Source of the DNA: Ga0077527 sp038106575 | GTDB taxonomy: Bacteria; Pseudomonadota; Gammaproteobacteria; Burkholderiales; SG8-41 | NCBI GenBank assembly: GCA_038106575.1 | Contig: JAYOED010000014.1 | Location: 1-46,634 of the forward strand | DNA length: 46,634 nucleotides | Direction: 5' to 3' | Part shown: positions 25,488-32,540 of the stretch, in pieces | How positions within the stretch are numbered: position 1 is the first letter of the stretch | Layout: each line of letters begins with the position of its first letter | The notes under the pieces: generated by a model | What the model saw: only the letters and a program-made list of their open reading frames with translations | The model's database searches: none | Told to the model about the DNA's origin: nothing | Made by a program: the position numbers and the translations under genes

Positions 25488-26291
25488 TCAGGACTTGCCG
25501 ATCATCCCGCTGGTGGGTGAACTCGGTGCGGCGGAGTAGAGTTTTTTCGGCATACGTCCGGCGCAGAACGCTTCGCGTCCTGCGGCGACCGCCTTGCTCA
25601 TCGCCGAAGCCATCAGCACCGGATCCTTCGCCGCGGCAACTGCGGTATTCATCAGCACGGCGTCGCAGCCGAGTTCCATCGCGATCGTTGCATCGGATGC
25701 GGTGCCGACGCCCGCATCAACGACGACAGGAATCTTGGCGTTTTCGATGATGATCTGCAGGTTCCACGGGTTGAGGATGCCCATGCCTGATCCGATTAGC
25801 GAAGCGAGCGGCATCACGGCCACGCAGCCGATGTCTTCGAGTTGTTTGGCGATGATTGGATCGTCCGAGGTGTAGACCATGACCTTGAAGCCGTCCTTCA
25901 CCAGCGTTTTCGCCGCAGCGATGGTTTCGACGACATTAGGGTATAGGGTTCTCGGATCGCCCAGTACCTCGAGTTTGACCAGTTCGTGGCCGTCAAGCAG
26001 TTCGCGCGCCAGCCGCAGCGTGCGCACGGCGTCATCGGCGCTGTAGCACCCGGCGGTATTGGGCAACAGAGTGTATTTCGAGGGCGGAATGGCATCGAGC
26101 AGGTTCGGCTCGTCGGGATTCTGGCCGATGTTGGTGCGGCGGATGGCCACGGTGACGATCTGCGCGCCACTGGCATCCACCGCTGCCCGGGTTTCCGCAA
26201 AGTCCTTGTATTTGCCGGTGCCGATCAGCAGCCGGGACTGGTAAGCGGTGCCGCCGATGATCAGCGTATCGAGGTTTTCATTCGGTTTCAT
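25488..26291 (-). CDS. thiG: Thiazole synthase
   Basis: A 267-residue TIM-barrel enzyme that builds the thiazole phosphate of thiamine from DXP, dehydroglycine or glycine imine and ThiS thiocarboxylate. The imine-forming Lys is Lys106 (VKLEVLGD); the phosphate-binding GAGVGTASDA-type loop reads DAGVGTASDA. It lies 88 bp after thiS. The C-terminal serine-rich tail is slightly longer than usual. No TPP riboswitch is apparent upstream of the thiS-thiG pair. Confidence 0.96.
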   Translation of the reverse strand: MKPNENLDTLIIGGTAYQSRLLIGTGKYKDFAETRAAVDASGAQIVTVAIRRTNIGQNPDEPNLLDAIPPSKYTLLPNTAGCYSADDAVRTLRLARELLDGHELVKLEVLGDPRTLYPNVVETIAAAKTLVKDGFKVMVYTSDDPIIAKQLEDIGCVAVMPLASLIGSGMGILNPWNLQIIIENAKIPVVVDAGVGTASDATIAMELGCDAVLMNTAVAAAKDPVLMASAMSKAVAAGREAFCAGRMPKKLYSAAPSSPTSGMIGKS

Positions 26292-26379
26292 GGGGTGCTT
26301 TCACATTCTGGGCGTTACGTTCCGACTAGTGTGCATGTTGCGACGCGCTGCCGCAATGACTGGGGTCAAGCGAGGAAGT

Positions 26380-26583
26380 TCAGCCGCCGCCCACGGCAAC
26401 CACGATCTCCAAGCGGTCGCCGTCATGCAGCATGCATTCGCCGAACCGGCTGCGCGGCACGATGTTGCCGTTGCGTTCGATTGCGATGCGCTTGCCCGCC
26501 AGTTCCAGTTTGGTGACGAGTTCGCTGCATGTAAGTTCCCGGGGAAATTCCCGTGCCTTGCCGTTGATATTCAGTGAAATCAC
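26380..26583 (-). CDS. thiS: Sulfur carrier protein ThiS
   Basis: A 67-residue beta-grasp protein ending in Val-Gly-Gly-Gly, the end that is adenylated and thiocarboxylated to deliver sulfur to ThiG. MISLNINGKAREFP opening, ordinary length. The opposite strand is open through this gene, which falsely lengthens the membrane-anchor gene that starts beyond it. Confidence 0.93.
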   Translation of the reverse strand: MISLNINGKAREFPRELTCSELVTKLELAGKRIAIERNGNIVPRSRFGECMLHDGDRLEIVVAVGGG

Positions 26584-26655
26584 AGCGCTGCCGTTTCAAA
26601 TGGTGATCGGGATGACATTTTACCGGTTTGCGTCTCCGGGATCATGCCGGGCCGA

Positions 26656-26664
26656 TGCTACAAT
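26656..26664 (+). promoter_or_regulatory. Extended -10 promoter of the anchor-molybdoenzyme operon
   Basis: TGCTACAAT, a full TGn extended -10 with hexamer TACAAT (26659-26664). Transcription would begin near 26671, which places the start codon of the next gene downstream of it and argues for GTG 26696. Confidence 0.6.
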
Positions 26665-26695
26665 CGTTGCACTTCTTTCGATTCCTTTCTTCCGA

Positions 26696-27475
26696 GTGCA
26701 ACGACGCGATTTTCCCAATACGGGGTTACTGCAGTTGTCAGCTGCTGCGGTTACTGCCATCGTTCTCTGGTTTACCGTGCGCGAGATTTTACCGGAGGCG
26801 TGGCGTATGCCAGGCAGTCCAGAGCTGTACCTGATCGGTGTTGCCGGGGTCCTGTTGTTGCTGGTGCCGGTGGTTTTTGTGATTGCTAAACGCGGCGGCA
26901 GCGGCGCCAATCCGGTCAGCTGGTTTAACGCGCACATCGTCTGCTCGCTGGCCGGCATGGTGCTGATCGCGATCCACTCCGGTGGTTTCCTGCGCCGGCC
27001 ACCGGCGCTGTTGCTGCTGGCGCTGCTGGCACTCGCCATGCTTGGTGTATGGGCACGGGTTCGCGGTTCACGGCGCATGGCGGCCACGTTTGCCTCGAAA
27101 GCGCCAGCGTTCAGCATTCCTGACGACTCAACCCGCGATCGTCTGCGCAATCTAATCACTGAAAAACAGGCCTTGCTGGCGCGACTGGAGCCGCAGGCGA
27201 ACGAGGGCACGTTTTCCGTGAATTATCCCCATTTTTTCCGCAATCCCGGCCTCGCGCTGGCCTACCGCAAACTAGCGCGCGAAGAAGCGATGCTGCTGGG
27301 CACGCGGCGTGCAGTGACGGCGGAACAGGCGTGGTGGCGGCCACTGCACATGGCATTAGCATGGCTGTTTGTGCTGGGTATGGTGATTCATGTCGTTACC
27401 GTGACCTTCTTTGCCGGTTACGTTGCCGATGGCGGTCCGATCACCTGGTGGTACATCACGGCGTGGGGAGGTTGA
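26696..27475 (+). CDS. Membrane anchor subunit of a molybdopterin oxidoreductase
   Basis: From GTG 26696 it reads a short basic start (QRRDFPNTG), then about five hydrophobic helices. Three lie near residues 10-30, 40-65 and 78-98, the last with His in AHIVCS and IHSGG; a fourth follows at about 102-120. After a soluble stretch of some 85 residues comes a C-terminal helix with two spaced His (LHMALAW...VIHVV). Histidines inside helices suggest a heme b-binding quinone-side anchor. Earlier in-frame ATGs (26600, 26612) precede the promoter and overlap thiS upstream, so GTG 26696 is preferred although its ribosome site is weak. The next gene begins 1 nt after its stop. The family is not recognised precisely. 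Confidence 0.7.
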   Translation: MQRRDFPNTGLLQLSAAAVTAIVLWFTVREILPEAWRMPGSPELYLIGVAGVLLLLVPVVFVIAKRGGSGANPVSWFNAHIVCSLAGMVLIAIHSGGFLRRPPALLLLALLALAMLGVWARVRGSRRMAATFASKAPAFSIPDDSTRDRLRNLITEKQALLARLEPQANEGTFSVNYPHFFRNPGLALAYRKLAREEAMLLGTRRAVTAEQAWWRPLHMALAWLFVLGMVIHVVTVTFFAGYVADGGPITWWYITAWGG

Positions 27476-27476
27476 T

Positions 27477-30476
27477 GTGGACGGCTTGAACAACGAACCT
27501 TCCGGACGCGTTGCGCTGCTGATCGATCTGGAGCGCTGCACCGGCTGCAAAAGCTGTGAAGCCGCCTGCAAGACCGAGCACCGCCTCGGACCCGGCGAGT
27601 ACCGCAACAAGGTGGTGTGGGCGAGCGCGCTGGAGGAGGCCGGACTCGCGTTCCTGACCCTGACCTGTCAGCACTGCTGGCGGCCGGCATGCCTGCGCGC
27701 CTGCCCGGTCAACCCGAAGGCGATTACCAAGGACCCCGCAACCGGAGTCGTGCGTGTTGACGAATCGCGTTGCACCGGCTGCGGCGAGTGTGTGATCGCC
27801 TGCCCGTACAGCGCGATGGGCTATGACGCCAGCGGTCATCACGCGGTGAAATGCGATCTGTGCACGGACCGGCGTGCGGAAGGTGCATCGACCACTGCAT
27901 GCGCCAGCGTATGCCCGACGCAGGCCATTCGGTTTGGCAAGCGTGACGAACTGCTGGCTGAAGCACGGCAGTCGGGGCGTGCTCCGCGTGATTACGACCA
28001 CTTCCTGCTCGGACCGGCAACGATTTATCTGGAACGAAAGACTCCTGAAAACAAAGGCGCCGGGACCGCGGTAACGCCGGCGCGTACGCATCCCCGGGAA
28101 TCACGGCGCCCGGCATTTATGGACGCGCCGCCCGCGCAGGCAGCGGTGCAGGCGCAACCCCCGGCATTTCCCTACGGCGGGTCGCGCGAGGATGCGCTCG
28201 CCGACCGCGTAGTACCCGGCGGCTGTAACATCTGCTTCAACTGTTGCAGCACCAAATTCCATTTCAGTGGCGAGAAGCTGGTGAAAATCACCGGCAACGA
28301 CGACGACCCGCTGCTGCAGGGCCGTGTTTGTCCCAAGGCACAACTGACGCTGCAGATGTATCACAGCGAACTCCGGCTGCTGTATCCCCAGAAGCGCGTC
28401 GGAGCCCGCGGCGAAGGGCGTTTTGAGCGCATTTCGTGGGATCAGGCGCTGGATGAAATCGCAGAGAAGCTCAAAAAAATACGCGATCAGTACGGCAGCG
28501 AAGCGCTAGCCATGTTCATCGGCACGCGCACTGGCACGCTTGACAACCTCGGCTACACACGGCTCTTTGCCCAGCTCTGGGGTACGCCAAACAAGGGCGG
28601 TACCGATCCGTTCTGCGCGACCTCGAAGAGCGTCGCCTACGACCTGACACAGGGAAGCGTCGGCAGCGGCAATAGCTATACCAAAGACGATCTCGGTTCG
28701 GCGCAACTGTACGTTTACATCGGCGACAATCAGGCCGAAACGCGGCCAGTGTATTTCGGCATGATCAATGACTGGCGCATCAAAAACGGCGCGAAAATGG
28801 TCGCGATTGATCCACGCCTGACCGCCACCGCGTCGAAGGCCGACCGCTGGCTGCCGATCCGACCCGGTACTGACATGGCTTTGGGTCTGGCGCTGGTCCA
28901 GCACATCCTTGCCAACAACCTGCACGATGCGGCGTTTTGCGCCGAGTGGGTGGTGGGTTTCGAGCGGTGGCGCGACTTCATCCTGCAGAAGGGCTATACG
29001 CCGGAATGGGCGGAGCCGGTAACCGGCATTGCCGTTGAGGATATCCGGCGGCTGGCCGAGGACATTGCGGCCGCCGACGGCTGCGTGATTTTCGCCAGTC
29101 GTGGCATTAACCAGCACACCAACGGTACGCAGACCAACCGGGTGATGATGTTTCTCGCGGCGATTACCGGCAACTGGGGCCGGCGCGGCGGTGCGTTTTT
29201 CAACATGACCGCAGCGACGCCGATCGCCCCCAATGCACCTGAACACAGGCGCCCGAAAATCAAACACCCGAAAGTCCGCCTCAGCCCAGCCGGCTGGACC
29301 GATGCGATGCTGCACGGCGAACCCTATCCGATCAAGGCGCTGATTGCCTGTAACAATCCGCTGGCGCAGTGGCCGGGTCAAGACGCGGCGCGAGCGGCGT
29401 TTTCCGCACTCGACCTGATGGTGCACATCGAGCTGTTCGCCAACGAAACTTCGGCCTATGCCGATTACCTGTTGCCCGCGGCGAGCGGGATCGAAAAAGG
29501 CGAGATCGGCCGGTCGAACGACGATCGCCGCATCGTCTGGATCGACAAGATGATTGATCCCCCAGGTGAGGCCAAGGCGGACGGCTGGATCTGGGTAGAA
29601 CTCGGCAAGCGGCTGGGCTTCGAAGATGTGCTTCAGGAACGCTACAAGGACACGGCGCTGTTCTGGGATGAAGTCTGCATCGGCAATGCGCTCATGCGCG
29701 GCGTTACTCAGAAACGCCTGCACTCAACGCCGTATCGCTGGGTGCGTCAGCCGGTGACCAGCGAGCATGCGGCGGAAATCGATACGCTGTACCTGGAAGG
29801 TACCACCGCACCCGGCGCACTGGCGGGACACCGCTTTCCTACCCCCAGCGGCAAGCTCGAATTCTGGACCGAGAAACTTGAAGCCAAGTTCAATGCGCTG
29901 GGCCTATCGGCGCTGCCCGAGTTTTATTCCGAACGCGAGCAACTGGTCGACCTGCCCTATCTTGAGCTGCAGGATAGCGATACGCAGCCGGGGGTGGTTT
30001 CACCGTTTCTTTCACCCGCGACAGGCACTTCGCGGGCACGTATCGTGAAGCCCGATGCCGAACATCCCGGCGCAAAATTGCGTGCGCAGGGATTCGATAC
30101 CGAACTGGTCACCGGCCGCCCGTCTGCCGCGCATTTCCACAGCTGGACGCATTACTTCTGGCAGTCTCAGGAAATGTGGCCAGACCTGTTTTGCCAGATC
30201 CATCCCGACAAGGCAGCACAATTGGGCATCAAGGACGGAGAACGCGTGAAGGTCGAGTCTGCTCACGGCAGCATCGAGGCGATGGCCTGGGTGCATGCCG
30301 GCATCCGGCCGACTGCGGTCTTCATCCCGATCGGCTGGGGTGAAAAACAGCCCTACAACCCGTGGCGCTCAGTCAACTTTCTTACCGACAAGACGCAGCG
30401 CGACCCGGTATCCGACCAGACCAATTTCAAGGTTCTGCTATGCCGCGTTTCGCGGGCGGTTGCCTTGCTGGCGTAA
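27477..30476 (+). CDS. Fused four-cluster ferredoxin / molybdopterin oxidoreductase
   Basis: 999 residues joining two normally separate subunits. Residues 1-185 are a DmsB/NrfC-type electron-transfer module with four Cys quartets (21/24/27/31, 64/67/72/76, 99/102/105/109, 126/129/142/146). A proline/alanine linker (about 190-245) follows. Residues 246-999 form a DMSO-reductase-superfamily catalytic subunit: its own cluster at Cys250, 253, 257 and 285, the MGD-binding fold, and GTDPFC with Cys380 as candidate Mo ligand, as in polysulfide/thiosulfate reductases. No Tat signal is present, so the enzyme should face the cytoplasm. GTG 27477 is set by GGGGAGG upstream. With the anchor gene it forms a two-gene membrane complex. 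The substrate is unknown. Confidence 0.88.
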   Translation: MDGLNNEPSGRVALLIDLERCTGCKSCEAACKTEHRLGPGEYRNKVVWASALEEAGLAFLTLTCQHCWRPACLRACPVNPKAITKDPATGVVRVDESRCTGCGECVIACPYSAMGYDASGHHAVKCDLCTDRRAEGASTTACASVCPTQAIRFGKRDELLAEARQSGRAPRDYDHFLLGPATIYLERKTPENKGAGTAVTPARTHPRESRRPAFMDAPPAQAAVQAQPPAFPYGGSREDALADRVVPGGCNICFNCCSTKFHFSGEKLVKITGNDDDPLLQGRVCPKAQLTLQMYHSELRLLYPQKRVGARGEGRFERISWDQALDEIAEKLKKIRDQYGSEALAMFIGTRTGTLDNLGYTRLFAQLWGTPNKGGTDPFCATSKSVAYDLTQGSVGSGNSYTKDDLGSAQLYVYIGDNQAETRPVYFGMINDWRIKNGAKMVAIDPRLTATASKADRWLPIRPGTDMALGLALVQHILANNLHDAAFCAEWVVGFERWRDFILQKGYTPEWAEPVTGIAVEDIRRLAEDIAAADGCVIFASRGINQHTNGTQTNRVMMFLAAITGNWGRRGGAFFNMTAATPIAPNAPEHRRPKIKHPKVRLSPAGWTDAMLHGEPYPIKALIACNNPLAQWPGQDAARAAFSALDLMVHIELFANETSAYADYLLPAASGIEKGEIGRSNDDRRIVWIDKMIDPPGEAKADGWIWVELGKRLGFEDVLQERYKDTALFWDEVCIGNALMRGVTQKRLHSTPYRWVRQPVTSEHAAEIDTLYLEGTTAPGALAGHRFPTPSGKLEFWTEKLEAKFNALGLSALPEFYSEREQLVDLPYLELQDSDTQPGVVSPFLSPATGTSRARIVKPDAEHPGAKLRAQGFDTELVTGRPSAAHFHSWTHYFWQSQEMWPDLFCQIHPDKAAQLGIKDGERVKVESAHGSIEAMAWVHAGIRPTAVFIPIGWGEKQPYNPWRSVNFLTDKTQRDPVSDQTNFKVLLCRVSRAVALLA

Positions 30477-30489
30477 AATCCTGAATTCT

Positions 30490-30521
30490 GCGGGTGTAGT
30501 TCAATGGCAGAACGGCAGCTT
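30490..30521 (+). pseudogene. tRNA-Gly 5'-half fragment
   Basis: 32 nt identical to positions 1-32 of the intact tRNA-Gly at 32377. The identity starts exactly at the tRNA 5' end and stops in the anticodon loop. Beyond it only scattered matches remain (to about 30551), with no T arm or CCA. A TAAAAT -10 (30474-30479) overlapping the upstream stop codon still lies 10 nt before it. The following 137 bp to the oxygenase stop hold no gene. Either an attachment-site copy or a decayed tandem tRNA. Confidence 0.8.
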
Positions 30522-30658
30522 TGCGAGACTGCGAGTCGAGGCTAGCACCCATCTCACTCCTCACATTCTTCGTGGGGGACTTCCTAATCAACAACTATCG
30601 ATACCGATCTTGGGTGGGCGTGAATTGGATGTGCCCAAATTTGATGTCACTTTAATGA

Positions 30659-31351
30659 TCAGAATTCACCAGGCGTCCTAGGACGGTAATCCGTTTGAGT
30701 GGATTTGCCGCGAGTAACTTCATGTTCTGGGCGGCTAGATGAGTAGTAATACAGGGCGATTGAGTTTCTTGTTCTATTCTCAGGACAATTAAGAGGTTCG
30801 GGGTGGCCATGGAAAGAACGGTCGGAAGTGTTGAAGACCACCATTCTGTTAATAATAGGTAAAATCTCAATTTGTTTTTGTTCTATTTTTGAATCCCATA
30901 ATTCAAGAGCGCCGCCCCAAGACGGATCCCATTCGGAATTCAAGTAAAAAAGAAGATTTATTCGTCTGTGCAACTGTAGTTTATTGTGCCAATTAAAGTC
31001 GGCGTGGATTTTCAAGAAGCCACCGCGAGTTATGGAGTGAACGCCCCCACCAAAAAAATAAGGATCTGGTATCAAGCCCTGAATACCGGTCAGCGATTCC
31101 AATGACAACAAGAATTCAGCACTGTTAAGATAATTCAGAAGCAAACAGGTTGTTGCGGGCAGCTTACCAAGGTTAGAGCAGTGGCGTTTTTTAACTGATC
31201 CAAAAAAACTTTTTTCGCCATCCCAATCTGAAAATCCGGAGAGCTCTTTCTCAATCTCGCGAACCATGTCGATATTAAAGACGTCATCGATGACAATATG
31301 CGGGAAGGGCTGATTGTTTTGATATTGCCCTTTCAGTTTTGATAGTTGCAT
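30659..31351 (-). CDS. 2-oxoglutarate/Fe(II)-dependent oxygenase
   Basis: A 230-residue double-stranded beta-helix oxygenase of the prolyl-hydroxylase-like class. The iron triad is His116-x-Asp118 (KIHADFNWH) and His181 (RSFHGHPEP); Arg195 in the NRTRNSIALYYY strand should bind 2-oxoglutarate. GALELWD is the usual strand before the distal His. Its expected activity is hydroxylation of a peptide, sugar or small molecule; the substrate is unknown. It follows the transglutaminase-like gene by 59 bp on the same strand. The AT-rich codon use differs from the neighbours. A weak TAGGA ribosome site precedes the ATG. Confidence 0.85.
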   Translation of the reverse strand: MQLSKLKGQYQNNQPFPHIVIDDVFNIDMVREIEKELSGFSDWDGEKSFFGSVKKRHCSNLGKLPATTCLLLNYLNSAEFLLSLESLTGIQGLIPDPYFFGGGVHSITRGGFLKIHADFNWHNKLQLHRRINLLFYLNSEWDPSWGGALELWDSKIEQKQIEILPIINRMVVFNTSDRSFHGHPEPLNCPENRTRNSIALYYYSSSRPEHEVTRGKSTQTDYRPRTPGEF

Positions 31352-31410
31352 GAATCCTAGGCAAGGCAGGGGAGATCTGATTTTCTATCCGTCGGTGGTG
31401 AAGCAGGCGA

Positions 31411-32298
31411 TTAAAGTGTTACTACGTAGTTTTTTTGGGATGAATGCAGGTAATCCCAGGCGCTATCGAAAGCGAGTCCGGCGAGACTGGGCGTTCGGTC
31501 GGAAATGAAATCAGTCATGTGGTGCAGCAGCGCCACGTAAAGCGGGGAGGGATCCTTGCCGATGCGCTCGCGAAGGCCATAGGCTAGCGATGATCGCATC
31601 CATGCTGCACCGTGATTCAAGTGTGCTTCGTCTAGTCGTTCAAGTGAATCGACAAGATAGACGGCTCTAGCCGCCAGGTTCTCTTGCTGAAAATCGTTGA
31701 TCGACTGCAGATAGCCTTGCCGATTGTCCCAAAAGGCTGGAGTGCAGCGACTTATGGGTGGGACTCTATTCAGAAAAACCCATTCAATCGGGATCTCAAA
31801 TTTATCGCCGGAAGTAATAAACCGGCGCTTGATGCTGAGATCAATTGATCCCAAGCCTTTGATGACAACCCAGCTATGCGGAATTTGCGTGTATCTGGCA
31901 GATTGATGCCTCACGCCGCTGTGGGCACCGAAAAAAGCCTCGCCATGTGCTATCAGCGTTTCGAACCCGAAACCCTGAAGCAGAAAATGCAGAAGCCATG
32001 CGTGGTCGCGGCAATTCCATCCCGCGTCTACGCTGTTACCGATCATGCATGGATCGGTCCACAGGAAATGATGTAGTTCCCGAAGGAATCTGGGCGAGAC
32101 CAGCTTGCGCAGAGGGAAGCTTGATTTTGGATGGAATTTCAAGTTTAAACGATAGCGGCGTCGGTCTACGGATATTTGGCTATCTCTAAAAATTACAATC
32201 AAAGAGCGCAGGGTCGGAAATAGATACGCATCATTCCTTACGCGAATATTACAAATACGGATTGCTGCAACCGAATCGTCGAAAATTTTTTTTCTCAT
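31411..32298 (-). CDS. Transglutaminase-like (Cys-His-Asp) protein
   Basis: 295 residues from ATG 32298. The central region matches the transglutaminase/papain-like pattern: Cys96 at the head of a helix (GWNCRDHAWLLHFLLQGFGF), His141 (PHSWVVI) and Asp153 (GSIDLS), with spacing typical of that triad and of Transglut_core-type proteins. The C-terminal 120 residues are helical and unassigned. There is no signal peptide; the first 50 residues are basic. The frame stays open through the tRNA-Gly antisense to 32451, but that extension is spurious. It is first in a leftward pair with the 2OG oxygenase. The fold is inferred from motifs only; a peptidase, amidase or peptide-modifying role is possible. 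Confidence 0.6.
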   Translation of the reverse strand: MRKKIFDDSVAAIRICNIRVRNDAYLFPTLRSLIVIFRDSQISVDRRRYRLNLKFHPKSSFPLRKLVSPRFLRELHHFLWTDPCMIGNSVDAGWNCRDHAWLLHFLLQGFGFETLIAHGEAFFGAHSGVRHQSARYTQIPHSWVVIKGLGSIDLSIKRRFITSGDKFEIPIEWVFLNRVPPISRCTPAFWDNRQGYLQSINDFQQENLAARAVYLVDSLERLDEAHLNHGAAWMRSSLAYGLRERIGKDPSPLYVALLHHMTDFISDRTPSLAGLAFDSAWDYLHSSQKNYVVTL

Positions 32299-32336
32299 TT
32301 GAGGTTGACGCTCTGATGGGGCGATTGAGCGCGACC

Positions 32337-32365
32337 TGTATACTGACGTCACGTATGCCTTACAA
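32337..32365 (-). promoter_or_regulatory. Promoter of the cassette operon
   Basis: Reading leftward, TTGTAA (32365-32360), a 17-bp spacer and TATACA (32342-32337), each 4/6 to consensus, 38 bp before the ATG at 32298. The spacer contains a perfect TGACGTCA palindrome (32344-32351). It overlaps the -10 (TACAAT, 32361-32366) of the divergent tRNA-Gly, so the two promoters may compete. Confidence 0.5.
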
Positions 32366-32376
32366 TCAGCACCGCC

Positions 32377-32450
32377 GCGGGTGTAGTTCAATGGCAGAAC
32401 GGCAGCTTCCCAAGCTGCATACGAGGGTTCGATTCCCTTCACCCGCTCCA
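32377..32450 (+). tRNA. tRNA-Gly (anticodon CCC)
   Basis: A 74-nt cloverleaf. Acceptor GCGGGTG/CACCCGC, D arm GTTC/GAAC, anticodon stem GCAGC/GCTGC with loop TTCCCAA (anticodon 32409-32411) and an intact T arm. CCA is encoded. Its 5' half is duplicated at 30490-30521. Confidence 0.97.
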
Positions 32451-32540
32451 TTTTCGTGATGCCCCCCCGATCGATGACGACTTCCGTTGCGTCGCTGCCC
32501 GGTGCTGGTAGTTTTGTCTTGCCGGAAGATCACTTTGGCT

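Larger units (their letters stand above)
30490..32408. mobile_element. AT-rich cassette bracketed by tRNA-Gly 5' halves
   Basis: About 1.9 kb between the tRNA-Gly fragment (30490-30521) and the identical 5' half of intact tRNA-Gly (32377-32408). The interior is visibly AT-richer than both flanks and carries only two leftward genes (31411-32298 and 30659-31351). This pattern fits integration into the tRNA with the element supplying a new 5' half. No integrase or transposase remains. Two ancestral tandem tRNAs with one decayed is the alternative. Confidence 0.5.

Noticed and set aside
26292..26379. TPP riboswitch near thiS-thiG
   Set aside because: Neither the 88-bp gap nor the sequence upstream of thiS shows the conserved THI-box blocks.
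26432..26695. Upstream part of the membrane-anchor frame
   Set aside because: It lies opposite thiS and upstream of the extended -10 promoter. The residues lack the character of the rest of the protein.
28506..29723. A 405-codon leftward frame inside the molybdoenzyme gene
   Set aside because: A shadow of a GC-rich gene. The sense frame has all cluster motifs and the antisense frame has no domain or ribosome site.
30490..30560. A second functional tRNA-Gly
   Set aside because: After nucleotide 32 the anticodon stem, T arm, acceptor 3' strand and CCA cannot be formed.
32299..32451. N-terminal extension of the transglutaminase-like protein beginning with MERVKGIEPS
   Set aside because: It is the antisense translation of tRNA-Gly, a common artefact. 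The tRNA promoter and gene occupy this stretch, and the ATG at 32298 follows a plausible leftward promoter.
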